A stretch of 6,975 nt of DNA from Prevotella sp. (GTDB lineage: Bacteria; Bacteroidota; Bacteroidia; Bacteroidales; Bacteroidaceae): positions 1 to 6,975 of the forward strand of contig JAGAPI010000279.1 of the NCBI GenBank assembly GCA_017623335.1, written 5' to 3'. Shown piece by piece: positions 1 to 5,970 of this stretch. The translations under genes and the position numbers were made by a program. Position 1 is the stretch's first letter. Each line of letters starts with the position of its first letter. Below the pieces are notes generated by a model, which saw only the letters and a list, made by a program, of their open reading frames with translations, ran no database searches and was not told the DNA's origin.

Positions 1-97
1 TTCCGCATGTAGTGAAATCATCAGGGGTAAGTATTGTTCCTTCCTTTGCCTGTTCCACTATATCATACATAGCCTTATAAGAACTGTTTGCACCCAT
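1..97 (-). CDS. Partial 5' end of a probable DUF6088/AbiEi-like winged-helix antitoxin-type protein
   Basis: Only the first 32 codons are in the window; the gene continues off the left edge. The ATG is at 97-95 and the protein starts MGANSSYKAMYDIVEQAKEG, followed by TILTPDDFTTCG. The pattern of a short helix, then 'AKEGTILTPDDF' and a small residue plus G, resembles the N-terminus of DUF6088/AbiEi-type proteins, where a similar 'G-x-[IV]-[FL]-x-x-[ED]-DF' stretch opens a winged-helix DNA-binding domain. In that family the protein is usually the antitoxin and repressor of a type IV (AbiE-like) system, with a nucleotidyltransferase toxin (AbiEii) as the next gene. The partner would lie outside the window and is not seen. 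A perfect inverted repeat sits over the presumed promoter, 9 bp upstream of the ATG, as expected for autoregulation. The family call rests on a short fragment; a generic HTH protein is the main alternative. Confidence 0.5.
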   Translation of the reverse strand, partial: MGANSSYKAMYDIVEQAKEGTILTPDDFTTCG

Positions 98-105
98 AAT
101 TCTAA

Positions 106-142
106 ATTTTGCCACAAAATTACAACTTTTTTGTGGCAAAAT
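106..142 (-). promoter_or_regulatory. Perfect 14-bp inverted repeat overlapping the promoter of the left-edge gene
   Basis: The arms ATTTTGCCACAAAA (106-119) and TTTTGTGGCAAAAT (129-142) are perfectly complementary, with a 9-bp spacer. Read on the minus strand, TAATTTTG (122-115) matches the Bacteroidetes -7 box TAnnTTTG, sits across the inner edge of the repeat and is 17 bp upstream of the ATG. No clean -33 TTTG is found at the usual spacing; the best candidate, TCTG, is degenerate. A repressor bound here would block the promoter, so I infer an operator, plausibly for the gene's own winged-helix product. If transcribed it would also form a hairpin, but there is no T-run suggesting a terminator. 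Confidence 0.6.
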
Positions 143-269
143 ACAGAAATTGCGAAAATTTTCTGCTAAACACACCTAATTATTATGATATTTTTACACT
201 TTGTCTGCGGTTTAATAAAACATATCGCTGTCCGCTAAACTTATTTGTAATAAAAACTAAATTTGGTTG

Positions 270-497
270 TTATTCCTCCGTATTTTCTGAAAGTACTTTC
301 CAATATCCACCCTTGTCAGAGCTAACCCTCTTTAAAAGCCCTAACGTTTTCAGACGTCGAATGTTATATTTAATACCACCTAATGATGCGTTTTTGATAT
401 TGTTAGCTACTTCATTGATGGTTGCGTGTGGCTTATTTATTTTCGAGCATAAGATTCGATTAATTGGACTATTGTACAGATTCCAATTCTGGCAGTA
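270..497 (-). pseudogene. C-terminal winged-helix remnant (Fic- or AlbA_2/ATP-binding-type protein tail)
   Basis: This minus-strand frame is open from the stop at 500-498 to TAA at 272-270 and contains no ATG. Its last part reads NKPHATINEVANNIKNASLG, then GIKYNIRRLKTLGLLKRVSS, then DKGGYWKVL. That is the pattern of a winged HTH: 'ATI-x-E-[VL]-A' helix, 'G-I-x-Y-N-I-x-x-L' recognition helix, 'LGLL-x-R-x-x-S-D-K-x-G-Y-W-x-V' wing. Such domains commonly close Fic-family and divergent AAA/AlbA_2 proteins in Bacteroidetes. The frame upstream of about 464 does not look coding and no catalytic domain precedes it, so the gene has lost its 5' part. It overlaps, in a different frame, the end of the DUF4143 remnant, marking a probable deletion junction near 470-500. 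Which parent family it came from is uncertain. Confidence 0.6.
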
Positions 498-663
498 TCA
501 CTTCATAATCAGACGTATCTAAGAAGTTGGTGATTGCACTATGAGCAGTATAGTCCTTCCCTGATTTTATCTCTAAGGGAAGGACTGTCAAATTATCATG
601 GTCATCTACAAAATTACAATATTTTTCTCTTATAACCAAGAAAAATCCACTTATTCCGTTATT
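469..663 (-). pseudogene. C-terminal remnant of an AAA_14/DUF4143-type ATPase
   Basis: This minus-strand frame is open from the stop at 666-664 to TAG at 471-469 and has no ATG. It contains DDHDNLTVLPLEIKSGKDYT followed by AHSAITNFLD. In intact DUF4143 ATPases the C-terminal nuclease-like domain carries 'L-x-V-[IL]-P-[IL]-E-[VI]-K-S-G-K-x-Y-x-x-H-x-A-[LI]-x-x-F'; the match is close and includes the E-x-K pair. Upstream residues (about 640-605) are already degenerate, and the normal end after the 'F-L-x-x-x-x-Y' segment is missing. The P-loop ATPase half is absent from the window. The fragment is therefore a decayed piece, truncated on both sides, and is a different family from the intact ATPase at 854-2278. 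Confidence 0.7.
552..586. repeat. Perfect 11-bp inverted repeat inside the DUF4143 remnant
   Basis: AGTCCTTCCCT (552-562) and AGGGAAGGACT (576-586) are perfect complements around a 13-bp spacer. The repeat lies exactly on the codons for the LPLEIKSGKDY motif of the remnant. There is no T-run on either side, so it does not look like an intrinsic terminator. It may be a chance consequence of the codons used or a structure acquired after the gene died. Confidence 0.5.
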
Positions 664-853
664 TTAGTTTTATAATCTGGTGCCATCTCAACTTTTTGCC
701 AGATTGCGCCAACTTATAGAATGTGAATTGATTTAGAAAGCTATTTAATCGCTGTAATGTTGTTTTTATCCATGTCGGGGCAAGCACTATAGTCGTTGTT
801 GGTGAACGAAACATTCACATGATACTGCCTACATTATGTAAAGGTAATGCAAA
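664..853. other. Unassigned AT-rich spacer
   Basis: Between the decayed DUF4143 fragment and the end of the intact ATPase gene I see no convincing gene. The longest minus-strand reading is a 51-residue frame (814-659, starting MFRSPTTT) with no family resemblance and only a weak ribosome-binding sequence. Another frame is broken by several stops. No terminator with stem and T-run was found after the ATPase stop. The segment is probably further decayed DNA from the same gene graveyard. Confidence 0.4.
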
Positions 854-2278
854 TCAAGAAAACAAATCGTCCATGGTCAGTTCAGCTTGTGCAACAGCAG
901 AATGAGCATTCCGTTTCATTCCAAATGTTGTAATTATTGTTATTGCAATGCCGCTCCTTATTCCTGTTTCAGCTACAAAGTCAGCGATTCTATTACGGAT
1001 ATGCGCTTCCTCTTCCTTGGTAATGGAATAAGGAAACTGTGAATATTTTATTTCGCACACGTTTACAATATTGTCCGCTCTTTCAAGTATGAGGTCTATC
1101 TGTGCCGCCGGCTCTGAATTGCGGCTCCGCCATGAATAATATTCCGTATGAATGCGGTCAATGCCCAGCTTACTTTTGATTTGCGGGATATGCAACATAC
1201 AAATATGCTCAAACGACAGCCCATACCATGTGTTCTGGCGTGGCTTACCCATCATGTTCGACCAGTAGTGCTCATCGGTGGTCGCTTTATGACAGAATTG
1301 CATATAAAACAGCGTATACAGGTCGGTAAGCTGGTATATCCGATCCTTTTGCTTGATTTTTCTCTCACGGGTGTTATAGCCGCGAATAAAGTCGCAGTAT
1401 TCAAGTTCTCTAATAACTTTTGTCAGTGTTCCCCCCGATGTTGTTTTGATTTTCTCCGCTATCTGCTTGCGTGTCAGTCCCTGCTTGCACGAAGCAAGCA
1501 CATCTATCACCCTGACGTATATATCAGAGTTTCTGAACAAAGAACTGTATAACCTGTTGTATTCACGTTTTAGTTCTCCACGTTCAGCAAAGAAAAGACT
1601 GTCAATGTTGGATTCCACACTCTTGTCCTTTTCCAACAAGCTGAGATAATACGGCACACCTCCCATTACGCTATAAATCTGCAGAATGGACAACCTCGAC
1701 CATACAAATCCGCTGTCATGAAGCATTTCCTCTGTTTCAGACAATGTAAATGGTGCAAGATGTATCTCATGAGTTATGCGGTTGTGCAACCCTCCGTGAC
1801 TGTCAATCAGGTTACTGATCATCCATGAAGTGGCACTGCCGCACACTATGAGCATTATTTCACTTTGATCGGATGCCCAGCTATTCCAAAAATGCTCAAA
1901 TGCAGGTATGAAGCCGGCTTTATGAGTGTCCAGACAGGGAAGTTCATCTATAAACACAACCAGCCGCTTGCCCTTGCCAACCTGTTCTCTTAGCAATATT
2001 TTTAATGTATGGAAAGCCTCCGTCCAGTTACTTGGAACGTAAGCTCCTGCATAACCGTAATCATGAAGGGCGTTGACGAAGTTGGATAACTGCACATCGC
2101 CGCTTGCACCGATAGAGCCAGACATATCAAATGCGAACTGATTGCGGAACATATTACGCACTAAAAATGTCTTACCTATGCGTCTTCTTCCGTAAACGGC
2201 GACAAACTCAGATTTGCCTGAGTTATAATATTCTGTCAGCTTGTCTATTTCTTTTTTGCGTCCAATGATTCTTTCCAT
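854..2278 (-). CDS. P-loop ATPase of the ATPase_2/DUF234 type with nuclease-fold C-terminus
   Basis: This is an intact 474-residue protein. It opens with 'IIGR-x-x-E', usual for this ATPase group. Walker A is GRRRIGKT (residues 30-37), Walker B is VVFIDE (107-112), and a sensor-like CGSATSWM follows at 146-153. MGGVPYYL (205-212) and a winged-helix-like middle (about 255-310) fit the family. The C-terminal domain has AQIDLIL and CEIKYS, giving D395, E409 and K411, the layout of a PD-(D/E)xK nuclease fold as in DUF234. The ending 'TTFG...MDDLF' is typical of full-length members, so nothing is missing. There is no signal peptide or membrane segment; the protein is predicted cytoplasmic. The cellular role of the family is not established; members are abundant in Bacteroidetes genomes and are often found in accessory DNA. 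Whether the nuclease fold cuts DNA is unknown. The ATG at 2278 lies 22 bp downstream of a good -7 box, with AAGGA almost touching the start codon, which supports this start. The gene is monocistronic here. Confidence 0.9.
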   Translation of the reverse strand: MERIIGRKKEIDKLTEYYNSGKSEFVAVYGRRRIGKTFLVRNMFRNQFAFDMSGSIGASGDVQLSNFVNALHDYGYAGAYVPSNWTEAFHTLKILLREQVGKGKRLVVFIDELPCLDTHKAGFIPAFEHFWNSWASDQSEIMLIVCGSATSWMISNLIDSHGGLHNRITHEIHLAPFTLSETEEMLHDSGFVWSRLSILQIYSVMGGVPYYLSLLEKDKSVESNIDSLFFAERGELKREYNRLYSSLFRNSDIYVRVIDVLASCKQGLTRKQIAEKIKTTSGGTLTKVIRELEYCDFIRGYNTRERKIKQKDRIYQLTDLYTLFYMQFCHKATTDEHYWSNMMGKPRQNTWYGLSFEHICMLHIPQIKSKLGIDRIHTEYYSWRSRNSEPAAQIDLILERADNIVNVCEIKYSQFPYSITKEEEAHIRNRIADFVAETGIRSGIAITIITTFGMKRNAHSAVAQAELTMDDLFS

Positions 2279-2300
2279 ATCCTTAGTATTTTTCTGAGCA

Positions 2301-2332
2301 CAAAATTAGTGTTATTTCTTGTATACACCAAA
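2301..2332 (-). promoter_or_regulatory. Bacteroidetes-type promoter of the ATPase gene
   Basis: Read on the minus strand, TTTG (2332-2329) and TAATTTTG (2308-2301) are separated by 20 bp, matching the Bacteroidetes primary sigma factor boxes TTTG and TAnnTTTG. Transcription would start near 2295, leaving a leader of under 20 nt before the ATG at 2278. The tandem inverted repeats begin 7 bp upstream of the -33 box. Confidence 0.7.
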
Positions 2333-2338
2333 TATTTC

Positions 2339-2375
2339 ACAGCCAAATCGATGCTTTTTAACATGATTTGGCTGT
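2339..2375. repeat. Promoter-proximal inverted repeat (candidate operator 1)
   Basis: The arms ACAGCCAAATC (2339-2349) and GATTTGGCTGT (2365-2375) are perfect 11-bp complements with a 15-bp spacer. The 9-bp core AGCCAAATC/GATTTGGCT is identical to that of the second repeat, while the spacer sequences are unrelated. Its centre is about 62 bp upstream of the inferred start of transcription, a position more typical of an activator than of a blocking repressor. Confidence 0.7.
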
Positions 2376-2390
2376 AGAATGGTATAATGT

Positions 2391-2427
2391 TTAGCCAAAT
2401 CAAATAAAATTTACGCGATTTGGCTAA
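2391..2427. repeat. Promoter-distal inverted repeat (candidate operator 2)
   Basis: The arms TTAGCCAAATC (2391-2401) and GATTTGGCTAA (2417-2427) are perfect 11-bp complements with a 15-bp spacer, the same design as the promoter-proximal copy. The two centres are 52 bp apart, close to five helical turns, so proteins bound at both would lie on the same face of the DNA. No T-run follows on either strand. Confidence 0.7.
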
Positions 2428-2469
2428 TAAATAACACAGATTCATCACTCCACATTATGCATCGTCATC

Positions 2470-2493
2470 GCTGTGCTCACGCTGATGCACAGC
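2470..2493. repeat. Short GC-rich hairpin between the operon end and the ATPase operators
   Basis: GCTGTGC (2470-2476) and GCACAGC (2487-2493) pair perfectly around a 10-bp loop. The element is GC-rich within an AT-rich intergenic region, and TGCATC (2458-2463) with GATGCA (2484-2489) could form an alternative stem. It lies about 55 bp downstream of the last operon stop codon, but lacks a T-run, so a role in ending transcription is only possible, not shown. No other recognisable feature was seen in the rest of 2428-2547. Confidence 0.35.
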
Positions 2494-2547
2494 CATTTAG
2501 CCCTTTCGTTACGGAATAGTATGAATAATGCAGGTTAGAAAGTTGAG

Positions 2548-3381
2548 TTAATGATAGTCGGTTTCAAGGAAATCGGCTACTGATGCCGGAACATATAAGT
2601 TTTTAATATCGTCGCCGTTGCCTGATTTTACAGTTACGCCCTTGCTTCCGAACTTTGCATTGATTGCTCCGAGAGGATTATCCATGAAGGCACGTTTGGA
2701 TTTCAAATAATTGATGCGCGTTGCTTCTTCGTAATTGTCAGCGAGGTAGATTGGAGTAATCGGCTTAGCTGTCTGCTGTATGCCGGTGGCAATGAAGCTG
2801 TACTGACCGCCTTCCGCCTTTGCCACGAGTATCAGTCCGGGCAGTCCGTCGAGTTTCCACGGACCGTTTTGCACAGGAATTTCCGGCGCAAACCATGCTG
2901 TCCACTTTCTTCCGTGGTAGTCGGTGGTAGCCATCATGCACTCATAACCTAAGATTACTTTGGTGGAATCGCCGATTTCCCAGTTCCACTGAGATATAGG
3001 TTCCTCATATACAAAATCTTCAAGTCCGGCTTTGTCGTAATGCTTCAGTTTGCCACCGGTGAATGATTTAACGACATAATAAGTGCCGTCGGGTTTGGGC
3101 ATTTCGTCCAATTTGCCTGAGGTGTAAGCGGCTCTTGACATTTCTCTAAGTTTCGCCTTGCCCTCAGGGGTAGAATTCATCGAGTCAATATACTCTGTAA
3201 TGGGAGAGAAGAATTTTGACTCTGACGTATTGGCGAGGAGAATATACTGGTTTGTCAAGTCGGTTTTACCGTCCATGAAATTAGGTTTGTGGGCTACATA
3301 GCTGACCTCTATGTCAGCCGTTTGTGCAGATGCGGCTATCGCCACAAGGCACGTTGTGATAAATGTGATAATTCTGTTCAT
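2548..3381 (-). CDS. GLPGLI family secreted protein (third gene of operon)
   Basis: A 277-residue protein with a signal peptide (residues 1-19, ending AASA before Q20); there is no lipobox, so it should be released to the periplasm or cell surface. The family signature is GPWKLDGLPGLIL (173-185), preceded by GYECMMAT and GRKWTAWFAPEIPVQ (145-171). This is the Porph_ging/GLPGLI family (TIGR01200), found in Bacteroidetes and typically encoded beside outer membrane beta-barrel proteins; its biochemical function is not known to me. Over about 70 residues (133-203) it is roughly 63% identical by eye to the first gene of the operon, but the flanks diverge strongly. The mature protein has a single cysteine, C148, also present in the paralogue. 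It starts 12 bp after the stop of the beta-barrel gene and so is co-transcribed. The ATG at 3381 is preferred because the signal peptide begins directly there. It is complete. Confidence 0.9.
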   Translation of the reverse strand: MNRIITFITTCLVAIAASAQTADIEVSYVAHKPNFMDGKTDLTNQYILLANTSESKFFSPITEYIDSMNSTPEGKAKLREMSRAAYTSGKLDEMPKPDGTYYVVKSFTGGKLKHYDKAGLEDFVYEEPISQWNWEIGDSTKVILGYECMMATTDYHGRKWTAWFAPEIPVQNGPWKLDGLPGLILVAKAEGGQYSFIATGIQQTAKPITPIYLADNYEEATRINYLKSKRAFMDNPLGAINAKFGSKGVTVKSGNGDDIKNLYVPASVADFLETDYH

Positions 3382-3393
3382 ATCGGTATAATT

Positions 3394-5970
3394 TTATTTC
3401 CTTAATGTTAATGAGAGAAGCAGTTGGCGTCCACGGAGCTGGCGTTGGCTCTCGAAGGAGGAGAGTTGCGAGTATGTCGTATAATTATACTGCGTTTTGT
3501 TGAGGATGTTGGTCAGTGAGGCAGCCAGCTCGATGCTTTTTGTTGGCTTGAAGATGAGCTTGGTGTCGAGCATCATGATGTTTTTATATTCGCCCTCGGT
3601 CAACTCGTTGTAATAGTGCTCGCCACCGATTTGCCATTGCCATTTCGTATGAGGGATGAAGCTGAGATTCAGCTCATTCTTCATCGACAAGAGCCACGGG
3701 GCAGAAGTACCGTTCATCGTCAGGCGGCTGTCGGAATAGCTGATGGCATAGTCGAAGCTGAACCAACGCCACGGTGAGCCGTTGACTTTACCGCCTATGC
3801 TCCAGCCTGTGCTGACCGACTGCACGGACTGCAGTTGTGACAACAGCTGGGATTCATTGCGGTTGAATGAGCCGTTGATGTTGCAGCTTCCACGCATAAA
3901 GTCGAGAGTCTTGCCGATGCTGCCGTATACCATAAGCGTTTTGCCGTCGTTGTCGGCATCGGCATAGCTATATACGGCATAGTCGCCATATAGTTGCTGC
4001 GCCAAGGTATAGGGCAAATGGCTCCATGAGTGCATCACCATACCGTTGGCAAACAGTCCGTGGCGGGTGTGCTTGTAGTTGAAGCTTGCCGAAACATTCT
4101 GCGACGAGGAGTTATAGAAATTGTCAACCCCTGACTTCAATGTGCGGTAGTCGGTCATTATCAGTCCTGGGTGAATGAGGTTGAGGTTCATGGGTGAGCG
4201 CCCCATACCGCCGCGGATTGTGCCAGAGAATCGGTTGTTGGGTTTCCAGTTGAAACTCAGCGATGGTGAGAAGTACACCTCATCGCGGTTGGCTATCGCC
4301 TTGTCGAAAGAATAATGTGCAAAGCTTACAGGAAGATTGAGCGTGAGGTTTATACGCTTTATCCAATATTCGAGTTTCGGTGTGGCATAGACGGTGAATG
4401 AGTTTGTATGCACGACATTCTCGGTAATGCCAGGCAGCTGCTCCGGCATATCTGGCAGGTCGGAGTTCATCGACCGCCAATAACCTTTTATTCCACCCTC
4501 AAGACTTACGGTGATGCCTTTGAGCATGAAGGCGTATGCCGCACTTTCCTGAGTGTAGAAGGCATGGTCGCCGACGTGCTGGCGGTATGTGCTGCCGTTG
4601 ACATCGAGGTTGAGCGTCTGGGGCAGCGATTCCCACTCGTTGCGGCTCTCAAACGTGACAAGATGCTTGCCCTTGAACCTTTTTATCATCCTGAACTTGT
4701 TGCTCACATAATAGTCTGGCAGGTCGGCGTTCTGTGTATTTGGGATAGAACCTGTGGTGCTCAGACTGATGTCGTTCCAGTTGATATTGGTCTGCAATGT
4801 GTTGTTGATGAACGCCGTCTTTTTGTTCGACTCATAGATTAGCTTGCCGCTCAGTGAATGTTCATGTTCCGTGCCGTCACGGTTCTCTGTAATCACACGG
4901 TTGCCGTCATCAAGGAAATAGGTCGTGATGTTCGATGCGTTTGCCGCAAGGCGGTCAAAAGAATAGTCGATATTTGCCTTTAGCTCACCGTTTTTCAGTT
5001 TCCACAGGTTGTTTGTTGAGACAAAGAAAGAGCGGTTGAAAAGAGTGCGCTTGCTGTCGAGCGATGGAGCATCGGGCAGACCGATGCTGACGTATTTACT
5101 CAAACCTGTGCCACGCCGCTCGGCGAAGAAGTCGGTATTTGAGGAAGCCAGGTCTTCACCTGTGTTGTTTGTCCGTAGTGTCGTGATGTTCTGAAATCCA
5201 GCCATTGCCGCCATTGCGAACAGCTCACCGTCCCATATTGCGCCCTCAGGCTGCCACGACCAGCCGCCACCTGCATCGCCGTGAAAACTCCATGTGGCTT
5301 TAGCCTTGTTTTTCAGTTTCAGGTTTATTGCCGCCTTGTCGGAGAACGATATTCCCGACAGCACCTGCATGGGCTGATGGTTCTCCATCACCTCCACTGC
5401 CCCCACATCGTTGTGGCTTATGCCGTTGGTGGCGATGCCGTACTTGCCGCCAAGCAAGTCGGAGCCTTCTATATAAAACTTATTGATGTCCTCACCCTGA
5501 TACTGTATCTTGCCGTTTTTCGCCACATCTATTCCCGGCATGCGCTTCAGCACATCGCCGATGGAGCGGTCTTGCGCCTGTGCGAAACTGCCTACATTAT
5601 ATGTTATGGTGTCGCCCTGCTCACGTATGCGGTCAGCCTTCACGGTGACTTCCTTCAACACTGTGCTTCCTTCTTCCATATATACGGTCAAGGGAAACGA
5701 AGCGCCATCAAGCGGCAGCGACTGCTTGACAAAGCCCATCATCGCAACCTCTAACCTGCATCCATTTACTGAAGCCACCTGCATTGTGAAAGCTCCGTCC
5801 GCTTTTGTGGATGCAAATTTCTTGATTTTGCCGTCTGCGCCTTTTACAATAACCGAAGCACCCGCCAACGGCTCATTTGCTGTGCGGTCAACCACCTTGC
5901 CGCTGACATTGACTTGTGCCGTGGCAATCAGTGGCAGAAGACCAAACAGATAAACAATCAATATTCTCAT
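3394..5970 (-). CDS. TonB-dependent-receptor-like outer membrane beta-barrel protein with carboxypeptidase-regulatory-like domain
   Basis: An 858-residue outer membrane protein. Residues 1-18 form a signal peptide (LLPLIATA, then Q19). Residues 20-98 are a carboxypeptidase-regulatory-like beta-sandwich (VSGKVVDRTANEPLAGASV, DGAFTM). LKEVTVKA (105-112) is in the position of a TonB-box-like strand but is not a clear match. Residues about 115-222 are a plug domain (GDVLKRMPGIDV, YIEGSDLLGGKYG, VEVMENHQPMQVL). The rest, to about 858, is aromatic-rich beta-barrel ending in LLLSLTLRK. The length suits this receptor-like family, which is somewhat shorter than SusC. No SusD-like lipoprotein gene lies alongside, so it is not a standard glycan-uptake pair; the substrate cannot be inferred. 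The start ATG overlaps the stop of the upstream GLPGLI gene (ATGA), indicating translational coupling. GLPGLI genes flank it on both sides. No frameshift or truncation is seen. Confidence 0.88.
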   Translation of the reverse strand: MRILIVYLFGLLPLIATAQVNVSGKVVDRTANEPLAGASVIVKGADGKIKKFASTKADGAFTMQVASVNGCRLEVAMMGFVKQSLPLDGASFPLTVYMEEGSTVLKEVTVKADRIREQGDTITYNVGSFAQAQDRSIGDVLKRMPGIDVAKNGKIQYQGEDINKFYIEGSDLLGGKYGIATNGISHNDVGAVEVMENHQPMQVLSGISFSDKAAINLKLKNKAKATWSFHGDAGGGWSWQPEGAIWDGELFAMAAMAGFQNITTLRTNNTGEDLASSNTDFFAERRGTGLSKYVSIGLPDAPSLDSKRTLFNRSFFVSTNNLWKLKNGELKANIDYSFDRLAANASNITTYFLDDGNRVITENRDGTEHEHSLSGKLIYESNKKTAFINNTLQTNINWNDISLSTTGSIPNTQNADLPDYYVSNKFRMIKRFKGKHLVTFESRNEWESLPQTLNLDVNGSTYRQHVGDHAFYTQESAAYAFMLKGITVSLEGGIKGYWRSMNSDLPDMPEQLPGITENVVHTNSFTVYATPKLEYWIKRINLTLNLPVSFAHYSFDKAIANRDEVYFSPSLSFNWKPNNRFSGTIRGGMGRSPMNLNLIHPGLIMTDYRTLKSGVDNFYNSSSQNVSASFNYKHTRHGLFANGMVMHSWSHLPYTLAQQLYGDYAVYSYADADNDGKTLMVYGSIGKTLDFMRGSCNINGSFNRNESQLLSQLQSVQSVSTGWSIGGKVNGSPWRWFSFDYAISYSDSRLTMNGTSAPWLLSMKNELNLSFIPHTKWQWQIGGEHYYNELTEGEYKNIMMLDTKLIFKPTKSIELAASLTNILNKTQYNYTTYSQLSSFESQRQLRGRQLLLSLTLRK

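Noticed and set aside
206..240. Two TGTCTGCGG/TGTCCGC-like segments that might be insertion-sequence ends
   Set aside because: The matches are short and imperfect, with no transposase fragment or target duplication alongside.
109..522. Plus-strand reading frame of 137 residues
   Set aside because: Its composition matches no family I recognise, and the opposite strand carries recognisable winged-helix and DUF4143 fragments over the same bases, so it is a shadow of decayed minus-strand genes.
659..814. Minus-strand 51-residue frame starting MFRSPTTT
   Set aside because: No recognisable motif, only a weak upstream AGG, and located in a decayed region; open length is easily explained by chance in AT-rich DNA.
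2245..2448. Minus-strand 67-residue frame overlapping the ATPase start
   Set aside because: It runs through the promoter and both inverted repeats of the ATPase gene and has no family resemblance; the ATPase start and promoter explain the region better.
2470..2493. Hairpin as an intrinsic terminator of the operon
   Set aside because: The stem is only 7 bp and no T-run follows on the transcribed strand.
3340..3381. Lipoprotein signal in the third operon gene (cysteine at residue 11)
   Set aside because: The residues before the cysteine do not form a lipobox, and a normal signal peptidase I site (AASA before Q20) lies further on.
5281..5953. Two long plus-strand frames (157 and 147 residues) opposite the barrel gene
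   Set aside because: They lie antisense to the well-supported plug and signal-peptide coding region; GC-rich codons of the real gene keep the opposite frames open.
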